DNA from: Streptomyces xanthochromogenes
Lineage (GTDB): Bacteria; Actinomycetota; Actinomycetes; Streptomycetales; Streptomycetaceae
Reading direction: 5' to 3'
Assembly (NCBI RefSeq): GCF_014650455.1
Contig: NZ_BMUZ01000020.1
Location: 1 to 64,000, forward strand
Length of the DNA stretch: 64,000 nt
Part shown: piece after piece, positions 50,052-58,115 of the stretch
Layout: every line of letters begins with the position of its first letter
How positions within the stretch are numbered: position 1 is the stretch's first letter
Made by a program: the position numbers and the translations under genes
Notes under the pieces: model-generated
What the model was told of the DNA's origin: nothing
The model's input: the letters and a program-made list of their open reading frames with translations, nothing else
Databases searched by the model: none

Positions 50052-51641
50052 ATGGCACGCAAGGCGAGGCCGCCGCAGGTCATCACGCCCAAGGTGATCA
50101 CCCGCGTCGAGACGCCGAAGCCCAGCCGCGAAGAACGGCGCACCGAGCGGAAGTTGCAGAAGCGGTATGCGCCCCGGCTCGGATGGGGCGGCCGCTTCAG
50201 CGGGCGAGTGCCGGTCGAGGACACCGGCACCGTCTACACCGGCCCCTCCGGGCAGGCCGGTGCCATCTATCCGTTCCTGCTCGGGTCCGGACTGCCGCCG
50301 CGCGGCGTCCCGGTGGGCCGCGACGTGCTGACCGGGGAGCTGGTCTGCCTGGACCCGTCCGGCTGGACCGGCAAGCTCACCACCAACCCGGGCGTATGGG
50401 TGATGAGCCAGCCCGGCGCGGGCAAGTCCGCTCTGGTCAAGCGCATCTGCCTCGTCTACAGCGCGTACGGGCACATGGTGTGCGTGCCCGGCGACGTCAA
50501 GGGCGAGTACTCGCAGCTCATCGGCGAGCTCGGCGGGTCCGTCGTGCGGATCGGCGACGGCATCGGCCGCATCAACCCGCTCGACTCCGGGCCGCTGAAG
50601 GGCAGGGTCCACACGCTGCCCGTCGAGCGCCGCCAGGCTCTGCTCGACGTCCTCAACGGACGGCGCCTGGAGACGCTCGTGGCGCTGCTCTCCACCAAGA
50701 ACGGGCTCGGCCGGGCACCGGACGAGATCGAGCGCAGTGCGCTGGACACGGCCGTCCATGTCGCCTCCGCCGCCCAGGAGTCGGGCAGCGACCCGGTCAT
50801 CGCCGACGTCGTCATGGTGCTGCGGGCCGCCCCGGAGGAACTGCGCACCAAGCTCGGCGCCGAGGGCGAGCGCTACCGCGACCTGACCCGCTCCGTGATC
50901 GCCGGACTCGATAACCTCATCGGCGGCCCGCTGAAGGGACTTTTCGACGGGCCGACCACCACACCGCTGGACATCAACGCGCCCGCCGTCAGCGTCGACA
51001 TCAGCGCGCTGCGGGCCCGCGGTAACGACGTCGTGTCCGCCGGGATGATCGCGACGTGGGCCTACACGTACTCCAGCATCGACAGCGCCCGCAGCATCGG
51101 CCTCATGCACAGCAAGTTGGTGCTGCCGATGGACGAGATGTGGCGAGCCCTGCGCTCCGGGCCCGGCCTGGTCGACGCCATGGACGCGATCAGCCGCCTG
51201 AACCGCACCACGGACGACGTCACCATCTACGTCACGCACTCCCTGCTCGACATGGAGGCCCTGCCCACCGAGATGGACCGCGCCAAAGCGAGAGGCTTGA
51301 TGGACCGGTGCGACACCTGGGTGCTGGGCGCCAGCACCGAGGAGGAACTCCGCCGCGTCACCGGCAAACGCATGCTCACGGAGCAGGAGATCATGCTGAT
51401 CTCCTCCTGGTCGTCGGCGACCTCCACCGGCCTGGACATCGAGCCCTCACACCACGACGACGAGGCACCGCCCGCCGAGGACGAGGGCAGCCGTCACCCG
51501 GGCCGCGGCAAGTACCTGATCAAGTTGGGCACCAGGCCCGGCATCGCGGCCGCGCTGGAACTGACCGCGACCGAGGCCCGCCTGTACCGCACGGACGCCA
51601 ACCGGCGCCGCGCCACAACCACGGGGGTGGGCACACGATGA
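50052..51641 (+). CDS. VirB4-like ATPase
   Basis: 529 residues from ATG 50052. Walker A QPGAGKSALV (P121-S126) and Walker B LPMDEMW (D361, E362); also GDVKGEYSQL and THSLLDMEAL. This is the motor half of VirB4 and powers assembly and transport through the mating channel. The stop overlaps the VirD4 start (ATGATG). Confidence 0.85.
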   Translation: MARKARPPQVITPKVITRVETPKPSREERRTERKLQKRYAPRLGWGGRFSGRVPVEDTGTVYTGPSGQAGAIYPFLLGSGLPPRGVPVGRDVLTGELVCLDPSGWTGKLTTNPGVWVMSQPGAGKSALVKRICLVYSAYGHMVCVPGDVKGEYSQLIGELGGSVVRIGDGIGRINPLDSGPLKGRVHTLPVERRQALLDVLNGRRLETLVALLSTKNGLGRAPDEIERSALDTAVHVASAAQESGSDPVIADVVMVLRAAPEELRTKLGAEGERYRDLTRSVIAGLDNLIGGPLKGLFDGPTTTPLDINAPAVSVDISALRARGNDVVSAGMIATWAYTYSSIDSARSIGLMHSKLVLPMDEMWRALRSGPGLVDAMDAISRLNRTTDDVTIYVTHSLLDMEALPTEMDRAKARGLMDRCDTWVLGASTEEELRRVTGKRMLTEQEIMLISSWSSATSTGLDIEPSHHDDEAPPAEDEGSRHPGRGKYLIKLGTRPGIAAALELTATEARLYRTDANRRRATTTGVGTR

Positions 51642-53377
51642 TGACGGACAACGACCGCGCATGGGCGGCCGGAGGGATCCTGGCCGGCGGCGCGGTGACC
51701 CTGGCGGCCGGGGCATGGGCCGGAGCCGCAGCCGGAGCGTTCGTCACCGGCGACGAGGTAGCCCCCGCCTCCCCGCTGACCATCTACCAGATGGCCACCG
51801 ACTGGTCGACGGTGTGGCCGCACTCGCAGACCGCGTCCATGGCAGGCGCCACCATCGCCGACCTCGCCCTCGTGACCCTCCTCGTGTGGGGTCTGCGCTC
51901 CGCGTTCAGGTGGTTCCGGAACCCCTCCAGCCTTGCGACGCTGCACCAGGTCCGCGAGCTGACGCCGAAACAGGCAGCGCGCACGGCAACGCGGTTGCGG
52001 GCCTCACTCAAGGAACGCAAGCCCAAGGACGTCCCGGCCTGCGACCGGGGTGTGCTCCTGGGCGACCACCTGCCGTCCGGCGTCGAGCTGCGCGGATCGG
52101 ACGAGGACACCTACGTCGCCATCATGGCGCCCCGCGCGGGCAAATCCACGTCGCTGGCCATCCCGGTGGCGGACGAGGCCCCGGGCGCCCTGCTGATGAC
52201 GTCGAACAAAGCCGACACCTACGCCGCCACCGTCGCGAGTCGCGGCCGAGTGGGGCAGACCTTCCTTTTCGACACCCAGGGCGTCGCGCAAGCCGAGCGG
52301 GACGTGTGGGTCGACCTGGTCGCCCAGGCCGAGACGCTGGAGGGCGCCGAGCGCCTCGCGTCCCACTTCGTCAACCAGATCACCAGCGAGCAAGCCGACC
52401 CGTTCTGGAGCCAGGCCGCCGGCGACCTCCTCACCGGCCTGTTCCGGGCCGCGTGGTGGGAGGGCGCCACCGTCCGCGAGGTCATGCGGTGGCTGGCCGA
52501 CCCCAAAGAAAAGGCCCCGTTGCGCGTGCTCTATGAGCACGAGCCGGTCCTCGCCGAACAGGTTGATTCCTCCATCAACATCGCCGAAGAGACGCAGAGT
52601 GGCATCTACCAAAATGCCCGAACTGCCATGTCAGCACTGCGAGATGAGAAAGTCCTCGCCTGGGTCACCCCGGACAAGAGCCGGGCCCGCTTCGACCCCG
52701 AGGCGTTCGCCACCAGCAAGGACACGCTGTACCTGCTGAGCAAGAAGGGCGGCCCGTCGAGCGCCCTGGTTGCCGCGGTCGCCGACGCCGTGTTCACCGC
52801 CGGCACCGAGGCGGGCGAGCGCCACGGCGGTCGTTTGCCAGAGCCGATGCGGGCCGTCCTGGACGAGGCCGCCAACATCTGCAAGATCGCGGACTTGCCC
52901 GACCTGTACTCGCACCTCGGGTCTCGGGGGATCACGCCGTTCGTGATCCTCCAGAGCTACCGTCAGGGGGTTCGCGCGTGGGGCGAGGTCGGCATGGACT
53001 CGATGTGGAGCGCGGCCACGAAGAAGGTGATCGGTGTCGGGATCGATGACGCCAAGTTCGCCCAGGACATCAGCTCTTTGACCGGCGCCCACTACGTCGA
53101 GCGCGGCTCGTACTCCAAGAGCAAGGACGGCGGCAGCCGGAGCTGGAGCGAGCAGCGCGAGCAGGTGCTCGACCCCGCCGAGATCCGCGCCATGCGTAAG
53201 GGCACGGCCCTGCTGATGTCGACCGGCATGCCGGTCGCGCAGATCGGTCTACGCCCCTGGTACGCGGAGAAGCGGATGGCACACATCGGCCCGCAGATGC
53301 GCGCCGAGGAGGCCGCCATCACCAAGCGTGCCGTAGGCGCGTACGAACTGCGGAAGGCGGCCCGCAATGCCCGGTGA
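51638..53377 (+). CDS. VirD4/TraG-type coupling protein
   Basis: 579 residues from ATG 51638. Two N-terminal membrane helices (about 10-30 and 68-85), Walker A MAPRAGKST (G168-T171), the TSNKADTYA strand typical of VirD4, Walker B VLDEAANI (D409, E410) and a QSYRQG sensor. It brings the relaxase-DNA complex to the T4SS. Its presence separates this system from the TraB route at 17-20 kb. Confidence 0.85.
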   Translation: MMTDNDRAWAAGGILAGGAVTLAAGAWAGAAAGAFVTGDEVAPASPLTIYQMATDWSTVWPHSQTASMAGATIADLALVTLLVWGLRSAFRWFRNPSSLATLHQVRELTPKQAARTATRLRASLKERKPKDVPACDRGVLLGDHLPSGVELRGSDEDTYVAIMAPRAGKSTSLAIPVADEAPGALLMTSNKADTYAATVASRGRVGQTFLFDTQGVAQAERDVWVDLVAQAETLEGAERLASHFVNQITSEQADPFWSQAAGDLLTGLFRAAWWEGATVREVMRWLADPKEKAPLRVLYEHEPVLAEQVDSSINIAEETQSGIYQNARTAMSALRDEKVLAWVTPDKSRARFDPEAFATSKDTLYLLSKKGGPSSALVAAVADAVFTAGTEAGERHGGRLPEPMRAVLDEAANICKIADLPDLYSHLGSRGITPFVILQSYRQGVRAWGEVGMDSMWSAATKKVIGVGIDDAKFAQDISSLTGAHYVERGSYSKSKDGGSRSWSEQREQVLDPAEIRAMRKGTALLMSTGMPVAQIGLRPWYAEKRMAHIGPQMRAEEAAITKRAVGAYELRKAARNAR

Positions 53378-53945
53378 GGACGAGACTCCCAGTCTTGACG
53401 TGCCTGTCGGCATGTTCGAGGACATCGAGGACCTGAAAGTTCAGGTCGCGAGCCTGACAGCACTCATCGACAAGCTTGCCGAGAGCGGCGACAGCGATCC
53501 GGGCGAGGCCTCCGCCGAGACGGAGGAACCGGCCGGCGAGGAGGATGCGGAAGACGAGGCGCAGTACCCGCCCCTCATCCTGCTGCTCGACTCCCCGGCG
53601 TACGACGACGAACTCCGGGCCCTGATCGAGTGGGTCGAAGGAGTCCTCGTGCCCGGGTACCTCGCCGAACCCGGCGCCGATGCCCGATGGTGCCACCTCT
53701 GGTTCGAGCACACGGTGGCCGTCGCCCGCCTCCATGCGATGTGGCTCGCCTGGCAGGAACTCACCGACCCCGCCAGCTGCGGCTACCTTGGACCAAGCAC
53801 CTGGCACCGCGATCACCTGGACCCCGCCCTGCGGGAGCTGCGCGCGCCGAGCGGGCCGTTCGCGGGCTGTACCAAGGGCGAACATCAGGTGGCACACCGC
53901 CTGCCCGGCATCGTCCCGAGCGCCTGGACCCGGGAAGACGCCTGA
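53367..53945 (+). CDS. DUF4913 protein
   Basis: 192 residues from ATG 53367, overlapping the coupling protein gene by 11 bp. An acidic N-terminus, then the DUF4913 signature AVARLHAMWLAWQELTD, GPSTWHRDHLDPAL and LRAPSGPFAGCT. The family regularly follows VirD4 in actinobacterial conjugation loci. Role unknown. Confidence 0.8.
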   Translation: MPGEDETPSLDVPVGMFEDIEDLKVQVASLTALIDKLAESGDSDPGEASAETEEPAGEEDAEDEAQYPPLILLLDSPAYDDELRALIEWVEGVLVPGYLAEPGADARWCHLWFEHTVAVARLHAMWLAWQELTDPASCGYLGPSTWHRDHLDPALRELRAPSGPFAGCTKGEHQVAHRLPGIVPSAWTREDA

Positions 53946-54048
53946 TACGCGGCGGCCCACCGTGGCCAGGGCCCCCGGCCCCCACGGGGGCCTCCGCACC
54001 GGCCACCGAACAGGTAACTTCATCCGTGCCCTGGGCGTTGGGCCCGGC

Positions 54049-54432
54049 ATGAGACGGAACCTGTGTGTAAGCGCGGCCGTGGCCTTGGCGTGCGTCATCC
54101 CGCTCGCGACGCCGGCCGCAGCGGACTCCAGCGCCTGCACCCACCATTGGTCGGGCCCCCAGGTGTGCATCCGTCTGGAGGGTCGCAACCACTGGAACAG
54201 CGTCACCGGGATCTGGACCAATCCACCAAAGACCGCAAGGCAGCGAGACGTCATGCTCACCCTCAACGGATGGCAGCTCGGATCGGCACAGACGGCCCGA
54301 CGGGTTGGTGGAACCCTGAGCTACCACTGGTCCGGCTTCGACACCGGCACCGACACCAAGATCTGTGTCCACTTCACCGGAATCAGCAGGGTGGCCTGCG
54401 ACACCACCAAATACGTCGGAGACCGTGCTTGA
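54049..54432 (+). CDS. Small secreted protein
   Basis: 127 residues from ATG 54049. A clear Sec signal (VAVALACVIPLATPAAA style) with cleavage after AAA-D or near it, and four cysteines in the mature part (CTHHW, VCIRLEG, ICVHF, VACDTT), probably two disulfides. Last gene before the CRISPR arrays, 20 bp away. It may act at the cell surface during mating, or as exclusion. Function unknown. Confidence 0.65.
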   Translation: MRRNLCVSAAVALACVIPLATPAAADSSACTHHWSGPQVCIRLEGRNHWNSVTGIWTNPPKTARQRDVMLTLNGWQLGSAQTARRVGGTLSYHWSGFDTGTDTKICVHFTGISRVACDTTKYVGDRA

Positions 54433-54452
54433 CCACCTCCCTGGTGTTGAAG

Positions 54453-54723
54453 GGGACCGTCCCCGCGCGTACGGGAAGCACTCGTGGTTGCGTCGGACCA
54501 TCAGGTACACGTCGGGACCGTCCCCGCGCGTACGGGAAGCACGATCTGCTCCCCCACCGGCTCGGGTCCACCTTGGGACCGTCCCCGCGCGTACGGGAAG
54601 CACACCGCCGAGGTCACGAACACCACGATCACGGTGGGACCGTCCCCGCGCGTACGGGAAGCACAGATCGCGGCCCCCCCATGGCAGCAGACCGGGGACC
54701 GTCCCCGCGCGTACGGGAAGCAC
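54453..54723 (-). CRISPR. CRISPR array 1: five 29-nt repeats, four spacers
   Basis: Repeats start at 54453, 54514, 54575, 54636 and 54695 and are identical (GGGACCGTCCCC...ACGGGAAGCAC on the plus strand). Spacers are 32, 32, 32 and 30 nt. The reverse complement (GTGCTTCCCG...GGGACGGTCCC) lines up with E. coli type I-E repeats, so I assign crRNA to the minus strand, the same direction as the tnpB RNA to its right. No cas gene is in the window. Confidence 0.9.
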
Positions 54724-54768
54724 ACTTCGCGACCTGCGGGTTTGTCGAGGGAGATGCCCGTTTTCGAT
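54724..54768 (-). other. 45-bp linker between array 1 and the RNA region
   Basis: From the array: a ~20-bp block GCGACCTGCGGGT shared with the linker of array 2, a 16-bp stretch that is unrelated between the two (54744-54759), then a GTTTT-C end. The length is exactly the same as the linker at 55418-55462. It is either a leader sequence or a guide region. Confidence 0.65.
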
Positions 54769-54964
54769 GACTTTCGAGAAGTCCGGCATTCACCGCGTTC
54801 GTACGCACTATGCACATATGGGGACGGCTGGGGAGTTGCCTCCCCAGGGTGACCCGCAAGGGGTCTTCCCGCTTCACCCTGCCTGCCCCAACGCCCTTGC
54901 AGGGTTGGGGTCTTACATGCAGTCCACGGGCGTTACAGCCCCTGCTCCAGGGGTCTGGACCGGC
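54769..54964 (-). ncRNA. Putative TnpB omega-RNA (copy 1, next to truncated tnpB)
   Basis: Minus-strand region after the truncated tnpB end. It contains hairpins CTGGGGA-GTTGCC-TCCCCAG (54828-54847) and GACCC-GCAAG-GGGTC (54851-54865) and a GGACCGGCC/GGCCGGTC hairpin at the stop codon. Each hairpin exists in copy 2 with compensatory base changes. Ends with CTTCTCGAAAGTC-type sequence before the linker. Confidence 0.65.
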
Positions 54965-55082
54965 CTATGGCCGGTCGGGTGTTGCGTGGTTCTTGATGTT
55001 CTGGGCCGCGTTGACGTCCCGGTCGATGATCATACCGCAGGCGTCGCAGCGGAATTCCCAGTCTGCGAAGGGCTCCTGACCA
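54965..55082 (-). pseudogene. Truncated tnpB, C-terminal ~35 codons
   Basis: Encodes FADWEFRCDACGMIIDRDVN and on to the same ending as full TnpB: the second half of the zinc finger plus the RuvC-III motif and stop. Upstream it runs straight into the first repeat of array 2 at 55085. Nearly identical to the corresponding part of the complete gene over ~100 bp, so a recent duplication or recombination. Confidence 0.8.
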
Positions 55083-55084
55083 GG

Positions 55085-55417
55085 GGGACCGTCCCCGCGC
55101 GTACGGGAAGCACACCCAGCATGCGCGATGCGGACGCAGAAAGGCGGGACCGTCCCCGCGCGTACGCGAAGCACTTGATGCCGCGAAGCCGGGATGGGTG
55201 ACCGCGGGGACCGTCCCCGCGCGTACGGGAAGCACGCCGGCGGGCGGAAGGTCACCCGGGCTCGACCGGGACCGTCCCCGCGCGTACGGGAAGCACGACA
55301 CCAACACCATCACCCTGGACCTGACCAAGGGACCGTCCCCGCGCGTACGGGCCGCACCCGACGACGTGGGCGAGCAGCGCGGTCGGCTCGGGACCGTCCC
55401 CGCGCGTAAGGAAGCAC
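55085..55417 (-). CRISPR. CRISPR array 2: six repeats, five 32-nt spacers
   Basis: Repeats at 55085, 55146 (one change), 55207, 55268, 55329 (AA to CC near its end) and 55390 (28 nt, one base lost). All five spacers are exactly 32 nt. The altered repeats lie toward the tnpB side. If that is the leader end by repeat orientation, the decay is unusual; if transcription is plus-strand, it is the normal trailer decay. Confidence 0.9.
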
Positions 55418-55462
55418 CCTCCGCGACCTGCGTGTCTACCCGACTACACAGTTGTTTCCAAC
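55418..55462 (-). other. 45-bp linker between array 2 and the RNA region
   Basis: A ~20-bp block GCGACCTGCGTGT next to the repeat, 16 variable bp (55438-55453), then GTTTC-C. Same length and layout as 54724-54768. Confidence 0.65.
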
Positions 55463-55656
55463 GACTTTCGAGAAGTCCGGCAATCACCGTGTTCGCGCGC
55501 ACTATGCACATATAGGGACGACTGGGAAGTTGCCTTCCCAGGGTGGCCCAGAGGGCCTTCCCGCTTCACCCTGCCTGCCCCAACGCCCTTGCGGGGGTGG
55601 GGTCTTACGTGCAGTCCACGGGCGTTACAGCCCCTGCTCCAGGGGTCTGGACCGGC
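55463..55656 (-). ncRNA. Putative TnpB omega-RNA (copy 2, after full tnpB)
   Basis: Minus-strand 3' region of tnpB. Hairpins CTGGGAA-GTTGCC-TTCCCAG (55522-55541) and GGCCC-AGA-GGGCC (55545-55557), then CCCCAAC/GTGGGG and GGACCGGCC/GGCCGGTC nearer the stop. In the known TnpB systems the guide RNA scaffold is exactly this 3' region. Confidence 0.7.
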
Positions 55657-57045
55657 CTATGGCCGGTCGGGTGTTGCGTGGTTCTTGATGTTCTGGGCCG
55701 CGTTGACGTCCCGGTCGATGATCATACCGCAGGCGTCGCAGCGGAATTCCCGGTCGGCCAGGGTCAGGTTGGTGTGGATCCATCCGCACCGGTGGCACGA
55801 CTTCGACGACGGGAAGAGGCCGGGGACTCTGGCGATGGTGACGGCGCGCCAGCCCGCCTTGTACTCGATCTGGCGGTTGATCTCGGCGAATCCGACGTCC
55901 AAGAGCGCCCGGTTGAGGCCGGACTTCTGGCGGACGTTGCGGCCGGGCTTGTCGACGGTGCCCTTCGCGGAGCGCGTCATGCCCTTGGTGTTGAGGGTCT
56001 CCAGGGCTATCTCCGCGTATTGCTCGACGAGCCGCTTCGTCACGAGGTGCTGCGCGGTGGAGCGCCGTGCGGCCAGCAGCGCGTGCAACTTGGCGACCCG
56101 GGCCTTTGCCTCCAGGTAGCCCTGGGACTGCTGGGCTGCGCCTTTGACGTGGCGGCGGGCCATGACGCGCTGGGCGCGGGCCAGTTTGCGGGCGGTGTTC
56201 TCCAGCAGGCGGGGGTTGTCGATGGCGAGGACGGGGGCTTGGCCGCGGTGGAGGGTGAGCGGGTCGGAGAGGGTGAGCGCGGTCTTCACGCCGAGGTCGA
56301 TGCCGATGCGGCCGGCGGCCTGCTGACGGCGCGTCGGGCGGGTGGGGAGGTCCTGCTCGATGCGGGCCAGGACGGAGGCGTGCCAGCGGTGTCCTTCGCG
56401 GGAGACGGTGACACTGGTGATGACCGCCTGGCCGGAGGCGATGAGCGAGGTCAGAGCCCGGGGGGACTGGAGGAGGCGGACGGTGAAGGCCGGTTGTCCG
56501 CCTCCGCCGGGTATCCGCAGGCGTCTGGGGCCGTCGAAGCGTATGTCGGGGTTCTTGAGGCTGTGGACGATGCGGAACGACTCCCGCGAGGCTCCGCGGC
56601 GCTTGAACTTGGGGAATCCCATCGCGGGGCGGCGGCCGGCGAGCGAGTCGAGCCAGTTCTTCCACGCCGTGTCGGCGTCCTCGAAGGCGGTGTAGTAGGC
56701 CCGGTTGTTGACGCCCTCCCACCATGCGAACGGAGCGCGCGGCTCCTGGCCCTCGCGGAGGGGGCCGATGAACCCCTGCCCGCGGGTCTCGCGCCAATAG
56801 GCCTGCGTCCGGTTCCGGTTCGGGACCCGCACCTTCGGCGCCTTCTTGTTCGCCTCCGCCTTGTCCATGCCCGCCGCGACCAGAGCGTCCCGCCCCCGCC
56901 TCCACCGGTCATACACCGTGGTCTTCATGCCCAGCGCGAAGTTGAAACCGCACCGGGATGCGGTCGCGTAGCGGTGCAGGATCTCGATCTGGGCCTCGGT
57001 CGGGTCCAGCGCGTAGCGGAACGCTTTGATGATCGTGTCAGTCAC
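55657..57045 (-). CDS. tnpB: TnpB RNA-guided nuclease (IS605/IS1341 family, Cas12-like)
   Basis: 462 residues from GTG 57045. N-terminal OrfB helix-turn-helix-like part, then the RuvC-like nuclease: D250 in GIDLGVKTALTLSD, E349 in IALETLN, D446 in DRDVNAAQNI. The zinc ribbon is C417, C420, C436 and C439. All key residues are present, so it is probably active. No tnpA is nearby. Known TnpB proteins cut DNA with an omega-RNA from their own 3' end; here that end leads into a CRISPR array. Slightly longer than the usual ~400 residues. Confidence 0.9.
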   Translation of the reverse strand: MTDTIIKAFRYALDPTEAQIEILHRYATASRCGFNFALGMKTTVYDRWRRGRDALVAAGMDKAEANKKAPKVRVPNRNRTQAYWRETRGQGFIGPLREGQEPRAPFAWWEGVNNRAYYTAFEDADTAWKNWLDSLAGRRPAMGFPKFKRRGASRESFRIVHSLKNPDIRFDGPRRLRIPGGGGQPAFTVRLLQSPRALTSLIASGQAVITSVTVSREGHRWHASVLARIEQDLPTRPTRRQQAAGRIGIDLGVKTALTLSDPLTLHRGQAPVLAIDNPRLLENTARKLARAQRVMARRHVKGAAQQSQGYLEAKARVAKLHALLAARRSTAQHLVTKRLVEQYAEIALETLNTKGMTRSAKGTVDKPGRNVRQKSGLNRALLDVGFAEINRQIEYKAGWRAVTIARVPGLFPSSKSCHRCGWIHTNLTLADREFRCDACGMIIDRDVNAAQNIKNHATPDRP

Positions 57046-57118
57046 CGGGGGATCATCGCTGCCACCACTGACAACGCGGCTATGCAGCGGTACTTCGGTG
57101 AGTGGTGGGCCGGGTGCT

Positions 57119-57982
57119 TCAGCGGATGCGGGTGACGGTCACGACCGCGTGGCGGGTGGTGCCGGAGAGGACCTCGACCACGAGGCCCGGCGCGGTTGAG
57201 GTGTAGGTGTCACCGCCCGCGGTTCGGGCTCGCGCGCCGGGACCCGCAGCCATCAAGTGGGGCGCGGCCGCGGCAGCCAGAGGGGCGGTCAGCCGCTGCG
57301 TCAGTGCGCGGCGGCCGTCGAGCAGCCGGACGGCCAGGGCGCGAGGACGTGCTGGGGCGCCGGTGTAGCCGACGACGTCGGCGTCGACCGTCTCGGCATG
57401 ACGGACCTTCGACCAGATCCGTCCTGCGCGGTAGGGGGCGTTGGCGCGCTTGGCGACGATGCCCTCGATCCCTTGGTCCTGGAGGTGTTCGTACCAGTCC
57501 CGGGCCACCTCGATGTCGTCCGTGGCGGGCACGGCCTGGATGGGCGGGGCGATGTTCTCCAGGAGTTCGAGCAGGCGGCGGCGGCGCTCGGTGTAGGGGA
57601 GGGTGCGGATGTCGCCGAGCTCTGGGTGGGCGAGCAGGTCCCACACCGCGTAGGAAGCGGGCAGCCGTGCGGCCAGACTCCGGGAACGGGTCACGGTCGA
57701 GGCCGCCCGGGCCTGGACCGCCGAGAAGTCCAAGCGCCCATCGGCCCAGATCACGGCCTCGCCGTCCAGCACACTGCCCGGCAGCAGGTTCATACCGGCG
57801 ACGGCGATGTCGAACCACGCCGAAGTGACGGTCCGTCCTGATCGGGTGTGCAGCCGCACGGTGTCGGCATCCCGCCACAGCACGCACCGGTGCCCATCCA
57901 GCTTCGGCTCGTACCACCAGCCCGGTCCGGCCGGGAGGGCCGCAACCGGCCGGGCGAGCGCGACGGGGACCGGGTACTCCAT
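57119..57982 (-). CDS. ATP-dependent DNA ligase (LigC/LigD-ligase type)
   Basis: 287 residues from ATG 57982. Adenylation motif I EPKLDGHR with K27, motif III-like VLDGEAVIW, motif IV GIEGIVAKR and motif V IWSKVRH. The short OB part follows. Small stand-alone ligases of this kind act in end joining and repair. It is on the same strand directly upstream of tnpB (73 bp), which may be chance or may link ligation with cut ends. Confidence 0.85.
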   Translation of the reverse strand: MEYPVPVALARPVAALPAGPGWWYEPKLDGHRCVLWRDADTVRLHTRSGRTVTSAWFDIAVAGMNLLPGSVLDGEAVIWADGRLDFSAVQARAASTVTRSRSLAARLPASYAVWDLLAHPELGDIRTLPYTERRRRLLELLENIAPPIQAVPATDDIEVARDWYEHLQDQGIEGIVAKRANAPYRAGRIWSKVRHAETVDADVVGYTGAPARPRALAVRLLDGRRALTQRLTAPLAAAAAPHLMAAGPGARARTAGGDTYTSTAPGLVVEVLSGTTRHAVVTVTRIR

Positions 57983-58115
57983 TCCTTCAGGGTGCCGCGC
58001 GCTGTACGGCCACGCCCGGGGAGGCCGCCGGGCCGGTGATCGTGCGGTTCACCCGTGACGGTGCATCCGGCGCGGCCGCAGGCCATCGCAGCGCGCCCTG
58101 CGCCACGGTGGGCGC

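Larger units (their letters stand above)
55463..57060 (-). mobile_element. IS1341-type element (tnpB only) or its domesticated form
   Basis: tnpB plus its 3' RNA region. The 3' boundary is placed where similarity between the two copies drops (55463). The 5' boundary is not defined by any visible repeat; it lies within the ~75 bp before the ligase stop at 57119. No terminal inverted repeats or target duplication, as expected for this family. Confidence 0.55.

Noticed and set aside
46932..50230. Long minus-strand open frames opposite the VirB6-like and SCO6880-like genes
   Set aside because: Mirror images of coding DNA with strong third-position GC; composition is His/Arg/Gly-rich and there is no ribosome binding site.
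54453..55417. Short proteins made of repeated RTRGDGP / VRAGTVP peptides across the arrays
   Set aside because: They are translations of CRISPR repeats (61-bp period), not protein repeats.
55543..57135. 530-codon plus-strand frame opposite tnpB
   Set aside because: Shadow of tnpB, whose minus-strand translation carries all the nuclease motifs.
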